From Dehalococcoidia bacterium (GTDB lineage: Bacteria; Chloroflexota; Dehalococcoidia; Lucifugimonadales; Lucifugimonadaceae): a stretch of DNA of 64,000 nt. This document shows positions 1-9,353 of the stretch, in pieces; the first letter of the stretch is position 1; each line of letters starts with the position of its first letter. The notes under the pieces were generated by a model. That model saw only the letters and a list, made by a program, of their open reading frames with translations, was not told where the DNA came from and made no database searches. A program made the translations under genes and the position numbers. The stretch is from the NCBI GenBank assembly GCA_012959765.1, contig DUCO01000046.1, positions 62,001-126,000 on the forward strand. Direction: 5' to 3'.

Positions 1-160
1 TTATCCCCTGACGACCCAGCATGCGGGCGTGCGCGATCGACCCCGCAATGTCCTCACGATACAACCTGCGGTCGTAGTGAATCGACACCGTGAAATCGCT
101 AGCAAGCTCGCTACCGCGAGCAGCAGCGGCGGGGTTTTTATTTTCGTTTTTGTTTGTCAT
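1..160 (-). CDS. argH: Argininosuccinate lyase, N-terminal part (cut by window edge)
   Basis: Reading the minus strand from the ATG at 160 gives about 53 residues running off the left edge. After a low-complexity Asn/Ala-rich lead (about 15 residues) comes [19 protein letters not shown] followed by [13 protein letters not shown]. This is the characteristic start of argininosuccinate lyase (fumarase/aspartase superfamily), which splits argininosuccinate into arginine and fumarate in the last step of arginine synthesis. argG lies 645 bp upstream on the same strand, separated by a lipoprotein gene. Only the first tenth of the protein is visible, so the catalytic residues cannot be checked. Confidence 0.88.
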   Translation of the reverse strand, partial: MTNKNENKNPAAAARGSELASDFTVSIHYDRRLYREDIAGSIAHARMLGRQGI

Positions 161-234
161 GTTCAGAGTGAGGTTCGATTATCGTCTGCCCCAGAATTCT
201 TGATAACAAGAACTTATTGTTCCTCATCAGATTC

Positions 235-774
235 CTAGTAGTCGTCACATTTGTTTTCGGGAAGTTCTCGATAGTTCGGATTCAGAATTAGAGGATCATC
301 AACAATGATGACGGGGCTTGCAGCGATCTGACCTTCGGGAGGCGTAAACGAATCTAGAAAATTCGTCAATGATTCGGTTACCGATACCTCACACCGTGCT
401 TCTAACAAGGCATTGTTGCTGACCCAGAAGAAGTAATTGTCAGAATCCGTAACCAATAGGACGGTATATACCTCTGCAGAGCCAGGTGCACCATCGTAGA
501 ACTCGATATCTAACAGATTGCCAAGCGGTAATTTTGTAGTTCCAAACACTTCTATGGGACGTGTGATCATTACATCGTCCTTAGGAGATATGACAGGGTT
601 AACTCTAATTTCAATGTCGTGATCCAGTTCATTTTGAACACTGAGAAACCACTGGTCTCCGCAACCGATCACAGGTGCGAGGCTCAGAATTACCGCGATG
701 ATTAGCACCTGCTGGAAACGTCTGGTAACCAGTTTTTTTAGGCGACATATGTTTGGTCCTCGCTTGAGCCTCAA
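235..774 (-). CDS. Putative lipoprotein of unknown function
   Basis: A 179-residue protein. Basic residues at the N-terminus (KKLVTRRFQQ) are followed by a hydrophobic stretch and a lipobox-like APVIGC near residues 33-38, suggesting export and lipidation at Cys38. The mature part is acidic with beta-rich character and no family I recognise. It sits between argG and argH in the same direction, 30 bp downstream of argG, so it is probably co-transcribed. Its position does not by itself imply a role in arginine synthesis. Confidence 0.6.
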   Translation of the reverse strand: MRLKRGPNICRLKKLVTRRFQQVLIIAVILSLAPVIGCGDQWFLSVQNELDHDIEIRVNPVISPKDDVMITRPIEVFGTTKLPLGNLLDIEFYDGAPGSAEVYTVLLVTDSDNYFFWVSNNALLEARCEVSVTESLTNFLDSFTPPEGQIAASPVIIVDDPLILNPNYRELPENKCDDY

Positions 775-804
775 ATTCGTCGCGATGGCAGCATATAAGC
801 CTCG

Positions 805-2028
805 CTACCGCTTTTCTGAGTTGGTTTGCTTTCGGCTTTGGGTTCGGGCTGCCAGCGAGTAGATGTCGATGAATCCGGTGGCTGCCTCGTGATCGAACGA
901 GTCGGTTGTCGAGTAGGTCGCCAGATCGAAATCATATAGCGAGAACGGCGAGCGTCGGCCCACCACGATGCAAGAGCCCTTGTGCAGACGTAGGCGAACA
1001 TCACCGGTTGAGTATTCATGGGCGCTGTCCATGAACGCCGCAATGTTCGTGCGAAGCTCGGTGAACCAGCGACCGTCGTAAACGAGATCGGAATAAATCG
1101 CTGAAAGATTCTCTTTCACACGCTGCTGCTCACGAGACATCGTCGAGGTCTCAAGCGCCTTTAGGGCGGTGTGCAACACGATTGCAGCCGGAGTTTCGTA
1201 AACCTCGCGAGACTTGATGCCGACCAAACGGTTCTCGATGTGATCGATACGACCCACGCCGTGCTCGCCAGCCATGTCGTTCAAGATTGAGATCAGTTCG
1301 ACGCCCGACTTCAGCGAGCCATCGACCGAAACCGGGATCCCCTTCTCGAAACCGACCACCACCTCGACGTATTTATCGGGAGTTTCTTCGATTGGCTTGG
1401 TCCAGGAGTAAGCATCTTCGGGCGGCACGAGCCATGTGTCTTCAAGGTCTTCACCCTCGATCGCCTGACCCCACAGGTTGCGGTCGATCGAGTAGACGCG
1501 CTGGTCGGATCCGACTTCGCGAAGTTCGAGTCCGGCTTTCTGAGCGTATAGCTTTTCCTCGTCACGGGTCATGCCCCATTCACGGGCAGGTGCAACGATT
1601 TTCAAAGGCTCGCCGGCGGCTGATAGCGTCATGATTCCAGCGTCGAAGCGAACCTGGTCGTTGCCTTTACCGGTGCAGCCGTGTGCAACCGCGGTTGCTC
1701 CGACTTCACGTGCGGCTTCAACGAGCTTCTTCGCCATTAGCGGACGACCAAGTGCTGTCGAAAGTGCGTATACACCTTCGTACATGGCTCCGGCCTTGAG
1801 ACCGGGAAACACATATTCGTTCACGAACTCGTCTCGAACGTCCCAAACGAGGGAGTCGATGGCGCCAGCCTGTTTGGCTCGTTCCTTCACTCCAACGATT
1901 TCGGGGCCTGCGCCCAGATCGACAGTAAGAGTTACAACATCCATGTTGTAGTTCTCCTGGATCCAGACTGTTGAGATTGTCGAGTCCATGCCCCCGCTGT
2001 AAGCGAGAACGCACTTTTCCCTTGCCAT
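805..2028 (-). CDS. argG: Argininosuccinate synthase
   Basis: A 407-residue protein, normal length for the family. It ligates citrulline and aspartate using ATP, the penultimate step of arginine synthesis, in the cytosol. The N-terminal PP-loop AYSGGMDST (residues 9-17) is the ATP-pyrophosphatase signature, with Met in place of the commoner Leu. Further family motifs include AHGCTGKGNDQVRFD (ATP and citrulline/aspartate binding) and SREVYETPAA near the C-terminal helix. The tail is polar and ends RKQTNSEKR. The gene is followed on the same strand by a lipoprotein gene and argH. The ATG at 2028 puts the PP-loop at the expected position. Confidence 0.96.
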   Translation of the reverse strand: MAREKCVLAYSGGMDSTISTVWIQENYNMDVVTLTVDLGAGPEIVGVKERAKQAGAIDSLVWDVRDEFVNEYVFPGLKAGAMYEGVYALSTALGRPLMAKKLVEAAREVGATAVAHGCTGKGNDQVRFDAGIMTLSAAGEPLKIVAPAREWGMTRDEEKLYAQKAGLELREVGSDQRVYSIDRNLWGQAIEGEDLEDTWLVPPEDAYSWTKPIEETPDKYVEVVVGFEKGIPVSVDGSLKSGVELISILNDMAGEHGVGRIDHIENRLVGIKSREVYETPAAIVLHTALKALETSTMSREQQRVKENLSAIYSDLVYDGRWFTELRTNIAAFMDSAHEYSTGDVRLRLHKGSCIVVGRRSPFSLYDFDLATYSTTDSFDHEAATGFIDIYSLAARTQSRKQTNSEKR

Positions 2029-2188
2029 GTTTGAGTATTTTTCCTAACGGGTTTTGGCGTACGAGGAGCGTGATGTTGCGATTGCGATAAGAAGCAACCT
2101 AACTATTCTCTCGCTAGTTGGGGTAGATGTCATCTCAACTCAAAAAATCGCTTGTCGAGCTCCTCATTATGAGGATATAGCGACAGCC

Positions 2189-4525
2189 CTACTTTCGGCG
2201 TCGCAATCGATCTACGAGACTGAGGCCTGCTTCGTAGATTCCCTGGGCATCGATACCGAAATGGCGGTACAGGTCGTTTCTCGAACCAGACTGCCCGTAG
2301 CCGGTGACGCCAAGTGCTGTTGAAGGGCTATCGAGTGCAGCACCGAGAAACGACATCGAGTGAGGGTGCCCGTCGATAACGGTCAGCACGGGCTGGCCGA
2401 TTTCACGATCGTCGAGCAGACCAGTGGGATCCCACCTGCCCTCGTCGTTGCCTGCCTGCTCTTGTGCTGAAGCGTCGTTCATCTGTCGATAGAGAAGATC
2501 GGGACTGGTCACTACGAACAGGCTCACGCCAATGCCTTCTCGCTCAAGCGGTTCTATGGCGCTGATCGCCTCGTCTACCATTGCCCCGACAGCGAACACA
2601 CTCAAGATTGCATCGCTTTCAGGCGGTGCAGTCCGGAATCTGTAACAGCCGGCCAGCACCGCTTCCTGCAACTGCTGCGACGGCTCTGGGAACTGCGTCT
2701 GGTCAATGGGTTTCGTGCTGAGTCGGAGCATGTACGACTCGCCCTCTCCCGATCCGATCGATCTGACGGCATCGAGCAGTATCCACTCGACTTCACGAGC
2801 AAACGCCGGTTCGAAGTACGTTATTCCGGGCGTGTTGATGCCAAGAGATGGCGTTATCAATCCCTGATGCGCACCACCTTCCGTGCTCAGCGAAACACCA
2901 GATGGAGTAGCGACGAGAATGAACCGTGATCCCTGGTAGAGGCCGTTGATCAATGCATCGGTTCCACGGGCGATAAAAGGGTCGTACACCGTGCCGATTG
3001 GAATGAGCCGCTTGCCCGACATGCTGTCGGAAAGTCCGAGCTGTGATAGCAGGAGGAACATGTTCATCTCGCTCAAGCCGAGCTCGATATGCCGTCCGTT
3101 CGGGGTTGGTATCCACTTCAGAAGACGTTCACCGAACCCCAGATAGTCGGGGTCTTCCTGGCGCGCCCAAACGGAGGCTCGGTTTATCCACGACGAGAGG
3201 CCCGTCGAAGTGGCGACGTCGGCTGATGTCGTAACAACTCGGCTTGCAGATTCCGGCGAACTGCGGTCGAGTTCCAGGAGCATTCTGCCGAACGCGTCCT
3301 GTGTCGACGCTACATTTGGAATAGTTAGGTCGGTGTCATTGAACTGCAGCGGTGGCTCTGAAGTTTTGTCTCTTATTCCGAGCCGTTTTATAGCGGCGTC
3401 GATGTACTCGTGCTCGGGGCCGTCTTCGGGGAATCGCTCCCACGGATTTTCTGGGTCACGGCCAATGGCTTCCGCCAGTTGGTCGTACTGTTCGGGTGTC
3501 AGAGTTGCGGCGTGATTACGTGGATCGGCAGCGCTCTGCAGCCCCCATCCCTTCACGGTGTAGGCGAATACTGCGGTGGAGCCTTCGGTTTCGTCCGCTT
3601 CTTTCAGGAGTCGGGAGAGATAGCCGACATCGTGGCCGCCGAGATTGGTGATGCGTTCGTAAAGCTCGTCGTCATCGACATCGGTGATACACCGATTGAG
3701 GTCGCTGCGGCCCTTACCGGATCCGTATAAAAGCCGACCCCGTAGCTCGCTTCGATCAGATACAAGTAGCCCCTGATACTCCTCGTTCGACATGTCATCG
3801 ATGCGCCTTCTGAGGGCTTTCCCGCCCGGGCGCTCCATGAGTTCGGTCAGCCGGTCTCCGTACTTGGCGGTGAATATCGTCCAGTCGTTTGCAATCAGCA
3901 TGTCGGAGAACTGGCGAACTCGAATGCCCGGCACCACCCGGTCGAGGCTCTGCCGGTTCACATCTACCACCCACGTACATTGATCGACTCCGTTCAATGC
4001 CGGTTCGATTACTGCCTCCCACATCGAGCCTTCGTCCATTTCGGCATCGCCCAGATGCGCGTAAAAACGGCCGGATGTCGGTTCGAGACCGTGAGTTTGA
4101 AGATAGTCGCGTGTCAATGCCCCGAACGATGCAGCGGGGCCTGCGAGTCCGACCGATCCGGTCGAGAAATCGACTGTTTCGGGGTCTTTTGTTCGGCTCG
4201 GGTACGCCTGCAGCCCGCCGTATGCACGGAATCGTTCTAGATACGACTCGTCCAACTCACCCAGAAGGTATTGAATCGCATGAAATACGGGCGAGGCGTG
4301 GGGCTTGATGGCGATGCGGTCTTCACGTTCCATCGATTCGAAAAATATGGCTGAGAGGATGGCGACCGATGACGCTGAGGAGGATTGGTGTCCGCCGACC
4401 TTGGTGCCATCTGAGTTGGGACGGACGTTGTTGGCGTGGTTGACGATGGAAGTAGCGAGCCAGAGAACTCGATCGCGGACGCTGGCCCTGATCTGGTCGA
4501 TATTGGTGGTGGCGGTATCGACCAT
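2189..4525 (-). CDS. Pyruvate dehydrogenase E1 (homodimeric)-like thiamine-diphosphate enzyme
   Basis: A 778-residue transketolase-fold protein, shorter than E. coli AceE (887). The N-terminal third carries HQSSSAS (46-52), KPHASPVFHAIQYLLG (74-89) and the ThDP motif GDAEMDE...N (159-190), all closer to AceE than to transketolase. A central pyrimidine-binding domain contains ELGLSEMNMFLLLSQLGL, and a C-terminal transketolase-like domain ends GYGQSGSRNDLYRHFGI. It likely decarboxylates a 2-oxoacid or acts as an AceE-like transketolase. No E2 or E3 gene is near, so the substrate and complex are not established. An AAGGA-type ribosome site precedes the ATG at 4525. It is divergent from the RraA-like gene across about 170 bp. 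Confidence 0.78.
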   Translation of the reverse strand: MVDTATTNIDQIRASVRDRVLWLATSIVNHANNVRPNSDGTKVGGHQSSSASSVAILSAIFFESMEREDRIAIKPHASPVFHAIQYLLGELDESYLERFRAYGGLQAYPSRTKDPETVDFSTGSVGLAGPAASFGALTRDYLQTHGLEPTSGRFYAHLGDAEMDEGSMWEAVIEPALNGVDQCTWVVDVNRQSLDRVVPGIRVRQFSDMLIANDWTIFTAKYGDRLTELMERPGGKALRRRIDDMSNEEYQGLLVSDRSELRGRLLYGSGKGRSDLNRCITDVDDDELYERITNLGGHDVGYLSRLLKEADETEGSTAVFAYTVKGWGLQSAADPRNHAATLTPEQYDQLAEAIGRDPENPWERFPEDGPEHEYIDAAIKRLGIRDKTSEPPLQFNDTDLTIPNVASTQDAFGRMLLELDRSSPESASRVVTTSADVATSTGLSSWINRASVWARQEDPDYLGFGERLLKWIPTPNGRHIELGLSEMNMFLLLSQLGLSDSMSGKRLIPIGTVYDPFIARGTDALINGLYQGSRFILVATPSGVSLSTEGGAHQGLITPSLGINTPGITYFEPAFAREVEWILLDAVRSIGSGEGESYMLRLSTKPIDQTQFPEPSQQLQEAVLAGCYRFRTAPPESDAILSVFAVGAMVDEAISAIEPLEREGIGVSLFVVTSPDLLYRQMNDASAQEQAGNDEGRWDPTGLLDDREIGQPVLTVIDGHPHSMSFLGAALDSPSTALGVTGYGQSGSRNDLYRHFGIDAQGIYEAGLSLVDRLRRRK

Positions 4526-4696
4526 GTTCTGATCCTTTCAACAACCGGTGTGGGTTGAGCCGGATACTACTTGGGCGAAGCAGCTGGCACCAGCCTAAAT
4601 GATATGGAGTTTATGTGGTCAGCGGGTAACTGCTCCAGTAAAGTGCAGCCATAATCGCGAAGAATATTTACAGAGACAGCAAGAGCAGGCACCGGA

Positions 4697-5473
4697 ATGG
4701 CAAGCACAGAACCCAAGATAGATCTTTCAGACGATATTTTACGGCGATTCGAGAAGGTTAGTTTGCAAAGCTGCACCGGGGCGTTGTCGTACATCACCAA
4801 CCAGGCTATAGCGGCAAAAAACGGTGACACCAGCTCTTCCTGGAACAACTGCTACATGAAGAACGTGAAGCCGCTCACGAGTGGTCGGAAAATTGCAGCT
4901 CGTGCTCGCACTTTGAGCTTTCTCCCACCACGTCCCGACATGGCTGCGGCCCTTAGACGTGGAGAGGATTCACCTGAGTTTGAGGCGATTGAGACCTGTG
5001 GCCCTCGCGATGTGCTGGTGGTCGACATGAATCGGATGGCGGATATTGGAATTCTCGGGAATATGAAAACACGCCGACTCTGGTCTCGAGGTGCCACAGG
5101 GCTGATCACAGATGCGTCGGTTAGAGATCTGGACAAGATTCGAGACGACTACGGGCTTGCGGTTTTCGGAGCCGGGCGTTCGGCGATAACCGGATTGGCA
5201 GGAAGCCCGTTCCACGAGGTCAACGTTCCGATTAGTTGTGATGGTGTACTGGTGGTGCCGGGCGACTTGATAGTTGCTGATGACGATGGCGTAGTTGTCA
5301 TTCCACAACAGCTTGCTGAGCAGGTGATCGACTGGATCGAGGAGCACGATCAGGTCGAGGGTTTCATCGCAAAATTGGTGGACGAGGAGCAGGTTCCAGC
5401 GGGTCGCTACTATCCACCAAGCGAAGAACTCAAGCAGCGGTTCCGTGACGAGCAGGCGCAGAAAGCGAAGTAG
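4697..5473 (+). CDS. RraA-like / HMG-aldolase-fold protein
   Basis: A 258-residue protein of the RraA-like family. Members include regulators of RNase E and class II metal-dependent aldolases acting on 4-hydroxy-4-methyl-2-oxoglutarate or oxaloacetate. The conserved core is visible: an MADIGILGNMKTRRLWSRG segment near 115-134, then GLITDASVRDLDKI with the Arg-Asp pair used for substrate and Mg binding, and PGDLIVADDDGVVVIP near 188-203. The N-terminal extension (about 30 residues) and charged C-terminal helix are usual for the larger catabolic members. An aldolase or lyase role is more likely than RNase control, but the substrate is unknown. It faces a convergent HxlR regulator 6 bp away. Confidence 0.82.
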   Translation: MASTEPKIDLSDDILRRFEKVSLQSCTGALSYITNQAIAAKNGDTSSSWNNCYMKNVKPLTSGRKIAARARTLSFLPPRPDMAAALRRGEDSPEFEAIETCGPRDVLVVDMNRMADIGILGNMKTRRLWSRGATGLITDASVRDLDKIRDDYGLAVFGAGRSAITGLAGSPFHEVNVPISCDGVLVVPGDLIVADDDGVVVIPQQLAEQVIDWIEEHDQVEGFIAKLVDEEQVPAGRYYPPSEELKQRFRDEQAQKAK

Positions 5474-5479
5474 CGCGAA

Positions 5480-5845
5480 CTACGCGTCCGACCCCCCAGG
5501 CATCCACTTTTCGGCCCAGTTCTGGAGGGCGTCGAACACAGGCGAGAGTTCATGTGCCATCTGGGTCGAAGCGTATTCAACCAGCACTGGTCGTTGTTTC
5601 ACATCAACTTTGCGTTCGACCATGCCGATTTCTTCGAGTTCGACGAGGCGCTGCGAAAGCATTCGGTCGCTGATTCCATCGACTGCGGTACTGATTTCAG
5701 AGAATCGGGCAGGTGTTCGCATCAGCGAAGTGAGGATGAGGCCGGTCCAGCGACGTGCAAGCAGTTCCATTGCCGCTTCGTAGTGCGGGCACATGCCGGC
5801 TGATGCTGCGTGGTCGTGTTGGTGTTCCTGTTTAGCCTGCGCCAT
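5480..5845 (-). CDS. HxlR-family winged-helix transcriptional regulator
   Basis: A 121-residue single-domain regulator. A Cys followed by ELLARRWTGLILTSL, then RFSEISTAVDGISDRMLSQRLVELEEIGMVER, is the HxlR winged-helix pattern, ending with the typical PVFDALQNWAEKW helix. An N-terminal His-rich lead (KQEHQHDH) precedes the domain. HxlR proteins often sense aldehydes, quinones or redox state through the early Cys. The gene is convergent with the RraA-like gene, and its target is not evident. Confidence 0.88.
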   Translation of the reverse strand: MAQAKQEHQHDHAASAGMCPHYEAAMELLARRWTGLILTSLMRTPARFSEISTAVDGISDRMLSQRLVELEEIGMVERKVDVKQRPVLVEYASTQMAHELSPVFDALQNWAEKWMPGGSDA

Positions 5846-5920
5846 ACATTCAACCCTACACGAAATTTCACAAGAGGATAGTTACTAATGTTTTGTTAGT
5901 GGTGTTTGGGGTGGTATATC

Positions 5921-6085
5921 TGTCATTGCGAGGAATTCGATAACGTGGCAATCGCGTTCATTTCCTGAAGATGAGCCATCCTGCAGTATGTGTTCAGAGT
6001 TGAAAGCATTCGACTGAATCGAGTGGCTATTCTGCTGAGTCCACCGATTGCCACGTCGCCTCAGGGCAGGCTCCTCGCAATGACA
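5921..6085. repeat. Dispersed inverted-repeat element, family 1 copy A
   Basis: A 165-bp element in the gap between the HxlR and argD genes. The outer arms are a perfect 14-bp inverted repeat, TGTCATTGCGAGGA (5921-5934) with its complement at 6072-6085. A second, inner perfect 12-bp pair, ACGTGGCAATCG (5943-5954), is mirrored at 6045-6056. The roughly 90-bp interior has no open frame. The same arms recur at 7524-7739 and 21007-21207. It is a MITE- or REP-like non-coding repeat; no target-site duplication is obvious. Confidence 0.88.
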
Positions 6086-6090
6086 GAAGA

Positions 6091-6125
6091 AAAAGCCCTC
6101 GCCGGCATTGTCGACGAGGGCTTTT
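6091..6125 (-). terminator. Rho-independent terminator of argD
   Basis: An 11-bp perfect stem AAAAGCCCTCG (6091-6101) / CGAGGGCTTTT (6115-6125) with a 13-base loop. Read on the minus strand it ends in a T run and lies 25 bp beyond the argD stop codon. The A/T flanks on both sides would let it work in both directions. Confidence 0.88.
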
Positions 6126-6150
6126 AGATGACAGTTATGAGAAGAACGCC

Positions 6151-7353
6151 CTAAGCGCCGGTCTCTTCGAGTACTTTGTCGAGAATTGCTACTGCTTCGT
6201 CGATTTCGTCTCGGGTGACGTTCAGCGGCGGCATGAAGCGAATCATGTTGGGTCGAACTGCGTTCATGAGCAGACCCTCGGGCAGGCTCGCGGTAACCGT
6301 AGCTCCGGCGATTTCCTTCGACATCTCGACTGCTATCAGCAGACCCATGCCTCGAACCCCGGTGATGAAATCGTACTTCTCAGCGAGTGCGTTCAGCTTG
6401 CCCTGGAAGTAAGCACCGGTTTCGTTCGCAAGCTCAGGAATGTTTTCATCGACAATGACCTTCGCCGCAGCTGAACCTGCAGCAGTAGTCAAAGCGTTAC
6501 CGCCGAACGTGGATCCGTGATCCCCGGGCTCAAGTACCGAACAGAACTCTTTGGTTGTGAATGCGCCCAGAGGAGCACCCGAACCGAGAGCCTTCGCCAG
6601 CGTCATAACGTCGGGCTCAACGCCCTCCCACTGCTGGTAGCCGAACAACGTTCCGATTCGACCCATGCCGGTCTGAACCTCATCGAGCATGAACAGAATG
6701 TTCTTCTCGTGGCAGAAGTCCATGACATCTTTCAGGTAGTTGTCAGACGGAATGTTCACTCCACCTTCACCCTGAACTGGCTCCAGTAACACCGCACACG
6801 TGCGACCTTCGACGTAGGCATCTTTGATCGCCTGAACATCGTTGTAGTCAACATTCACGAATCCCGGCATTAGCGGGGTCCACTTCTCCTGATACGCAGG
6901 CTGGCCGGTGGCTGCCATCATCGCCTGAGTGCGACCGTGGAACGAATCGAACGTGGTGATGATCTCGTATGCGCCGTCGAGCTTGGTCTTGCCCCACTTG
7001 CGAGCAACTTTGCATGCGCCTTCGTTTGCCTCTGCACCAGAGTTGCAGAAGAAAACACGATCGACGGCGGAGTTGTCGACGATGATCTGTGCGAGCGGAA
7101 GCTGCGGTGTCGTGTAGAACAGGTTCGACATCTGCATGATCTTGCCGGCCTGGTCACGAATTGCTTCGGTGACTGCCGGGTGGCTGTGTCCCAGATTGAG
7201 AACCGCCCAGCCAGCTGTGAAGTCGAGATAGCTCTTGCCGTCGTTGTCGAACACTCGGGTGCCTTCGCCTCGCACCAGCACAGGCGGCATTCGGTTCACC
7301 ACTTGCATGTAGTACTTGGATTCGAGGTCCTTATAGTCAGCCGAGCTAGTCAT
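6151..7353 (-). CDS. argD: Acetylornithine aminotransferase (class III)
   Basis: A 400-residue PLP enzyme that converts N-acetylglutamate semialdehyde to N-acetylornithine. Seen: TAGWAVLNLGHSHPAV (46-61), the phosphate-binding FFCNSGAEANEGACK (101-115), the cofactor Asp in FMLDEVQTGMGR (221-232) and the Schiff-base lysine in TLAKALGSGAPLGAF (Lys254). The GSTFGGN motif follows. Length and motif spacing fit ArgD, and argB and argJ lie upstream on the same strand. GABA or other omega-aminotransferases share the fold, but context favours ArgD. It ends at a strong terminator. Confidence 0.92.
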   Translation of the reverse strand: MTSSADYKDLESKYYMQVVNRMPPVLVRGEGTRVFDNDGKSYLDFTAGWAVLNLGHSHPAVTEAIRDQAGKIMQMSNLFYTTPQLPLAQIIVDNSAVDRVFFCNSGAEANEGACKVARKWGKTKLDGAYEIITTFDSFHGRTQAMMAATGQPAYQEKWTPLMPGFVNVDYNDVQAIKDAYVEGRTCAVLLEPVQGEGGVNIPSDNYLKDVMDFCHEKNILFMLDEVQTGMGRIGTLFGYQQWEGVEPDVMTLAKALGSGAPLGAFTTKEFCSVLEPGDHGSTFGGNALTTAAGSAAAKVIVDENIPELANETGAYFQGKLNALAEKYDFITGVRGMGLLIAVEMSKEIAGATVTASLPEGLLMNAVRPNMIRFMPPLNVTRDEIDEAVAILDKVLEETGA

Positions 7354-7523
7354 ATTGATTCTCTTTTGTTCTAAACGAGGGTGTTCGTCCGGGTCGACAC
7401 TCTGGGGTGATCCCTATTCCAAAAACGCCGCCAATACGGTGACATCTGCAAGATGCGTACTGCGTTTTGCAGAACGAGAACTATATCGCAGAGCCGATGA
7501 GGTTGGGGTGAGGGCGTTGAGAT

Positions 7524-7739
7524 TGTCATTGCGAGAAGTGAGGTACGAACGACGTGTCAATCACGTTCAGCGCGTCGCCGCTTGACCGACTTAGACCATC
7601 TTCGGTCTTGCCATCGACTGCTCGCCGGTAGGGACGCGAACAGGTCAGAGGTGGCAAGTTAGCTGAATTCTGATTCCAAACGAAGGTTCAAGTTGTCCGC
7701 TGATTGCCACGTCGCTCAGGGCAGTTCTTCGTAATGACA
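7524..7739. repeat. Dispersed inverted-repeat element, family 1 copy B
   Basis: The 418-bp gap between plsY and argD holds this 216-bp element and no gene. The left arm TGTCATTGCGAG (7524-7535) is followed by GACGTGTCAATCACGTTC, matching copy A with one substitution in the inner motif. The right arm has GATTGCCACGTCGCTCAGGG then TTCTTCGTAATGACA ending at 7739. The arms are less perfect than in copies A and C, suggesting an older copy. Confidence 0.82.
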
Positions 7740-7771
7740 ACAAACGTTTGAGCCCTTCTGACCGAGTGAGG

Positions 7772-8365
7772 CTAGTCCTTGGGGCCGGGTTTCCAGCCTC
7801 GGGCGGCTGCTCTGCCGAAGAGGATGATCGCAATGCCTATGGCCGCGGCCATGGCTGGCCATTCGGCTCCGACGGGCCAATCCGAATCGATCAGGTAAGC
7901 AGATACAACGATCACTATTAGACCCGCCAGCGCGCCGTGTCCACTGCTTTTCACTTTTGCGATAACGAGCATGCCCAACGCTAATCCGATCAGCCCGGCC
8001 AACGGCATGAGCGCGACCACCGCCCCCGCACCGCTCGCAAGCCCGGCGCCGCCTTTGAACCTGTTGAACAGCGGGTACCAGTGCCCGACAACCGCCGCCA
8101 CTCCACCGATGAACCACAGATCCTGCGGTGCTCCCATAGCCCACGCCATCAACACCGGAACTGAACCCTTCAGACCGTCGGCGAAAAAGACGGCAGTGCC
8201 AATTCGCTTGTCGACCTTGCGAAAAACGTTGGCTGAACCGGGATTGCCGGTACCCGTTTCGAATAGATCGACACCCGCCCGCATGGTCAGGAGCTTGGCA
8301 AACGGAATCGACCCCAACAGATAGCCGACAATCAGCATCGCAATGACGTGACCGGCTGTGTCCAT
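7772..8365 (-). CDS. plsY: Glycerol-3-phosphate acyltransferase PlsY
   Basis: A 197-residue integral membrane protein with about five hydrophobic segments. It transfers an acyl group from acyl phosphate to glycerol-3-phosphate, the first step of phospholipid synthesis. The three PlsY loops are visible: GYLLGSIPFAKL near the N-terminus, GTGNPGSANVFR (about 39-50), and GHWYPLFNRFKGGAGLASG (about 94-112). DGLKGSVPVL lies between the last two. It sits between argB and argD on the same strand; the lipid role is independent of arginine synthesis. Confidence 0.94.
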   Translation of the reverse strand: MDTAGHVIAMLIVGYLLGSIPFAKLLTMRAGVDLFETGTGNPGSANVFRKVDKRIGTAVFFADGLKGSVPVLMAWAMGAPQDLWFIGGVAAVVGHWYPLFNRFKGGAGLASGAGAVVALMPLAGLIGLALGMLVIAKVKSSGHGALAGLIVIVVSAYLIDSDWPVGAEWPAMAAAIGIAIILFGRAAARGWKPGPKD

Positions 8366-8444
8366 GTTGAGCCCCTTGTTTCCGCGCTACTTAATTGGCA
8401 GCATGATCGGCCGCTGATTTAGACAGGCTGTGCCTGCCTAGCAT

Positions 8445-9251
8445 TCAAACGATTCTCGTGCCGATATCTTGGCCGCGAACGCAGGCTAACAGTGCCCCAG
8501 CAAGCCGACCGTCGATGATGTGGCCCGATCCAACAACTGCCACTGCATCGACACACGCCTCGATCTTGGGAATCATGCCACCGGCAGCAATTCCGCCTGC
8601 AATCAAATCCATAGCCTGACCACGAGTCATACGGGGGATGAGGCGTCTACGGGCGTCCAAAACACCCTCGACATCGGTCTGGAACACCAGTTGATCAGCC
8701 CTTACGGCTTTTGCGATGTGACCGGCCGAGGTATCGGCATTTACGTTCAAAATGCGGTCTTCACCCGTTTCTGAAGGGTAAAGGTGAAGTGCTGTTGGAG
8801 CGATCACAGGAATGCTGCCGGAGTCGAGTACCGTGTCAACCGGCTTGGAGTTTGCCTTGACGATCTTGCCAACGTAGCCGAGATCGGGATCAAGCACTTC
8901 GGCCTGAAGTAGTCCACCCGAAACACCAGATATTCCAACAGCGTCTGCGCCTGCAGCCTGAAATTCAGCTACTAACTGCGAATTAACAAGGCCTGCAAGA
9001 ACAGCAACCGCCACATCGAGAGTCGCTTCATCGGTGCGCCTGAGCCCACGAACGAATTCAGGGTGAATGCCCTGCTTGATGACCCAGTCGCTGATGACCT
9101 TGCCGCCGCCATGCACAACAACCGGCTTCACGCCCTGCTTCCACAGCTCGACGATATCGGGAACAGTGCTGTCGCCCTCGCCGAGCGTGCTTCCGCCGAT
9201 TTTGATGACGATTGTCTTGCCAGAAACGTCGCGTTTGTTCGAAGTGGTCAT
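8445..9251 (-). CDS. argB: Acetylglutamate kinase
   Basis: A 268-residue amino-acid-kinase-fold protein that phosphorylates N-acetylglutamate. Seen: IVIKIGGSTLGE (14-25) for phosphate binding, PVVVHGGGKVISDW, the substrate-binding FVRGLRRTDEATL, and ILNVNADTSAGHIAKA near 170 for nucleotide binding. The C-terminus has the GGMIPKIEACVDAV motif typical of ArgB. It is followed by plsY and preceded by argJ on the same strand. Confidence 0.95.
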   Translation of the reverse strand: MTTSNKRDVSGKTIVIKIGGSTLGEGDSTVPDIVELWKQGVKPVVVHGGGKVISDWVIKQGIHPEFVRGLRRTDEATLDVAVAVLAGLVNSQLVAEFQAAGADAVGISGVSGGLLQAEVLDPDLGYVGKIVKANSKPVDTVLDSGSIPVIAPTALHLYPSETGEDRILNVNADTSAGHIAKAVRADQLVFQTDVEGVLDARRRLIPRMTRGQAMDLIAGGIAAGGMIPKIEACVDAVAVVGSGHIIDGRLAGALLACVRGQDIGTRIV

Positions 9252-9353
9252 TTCTGATCCACCTTTGAACAGTACAAATACGAATGGGCGGGGTTAATGA
9301 GCAATGGCTCGCCCCCAAATTGGCCTCTCACAGCGATGTCCCTTTGATGATGA

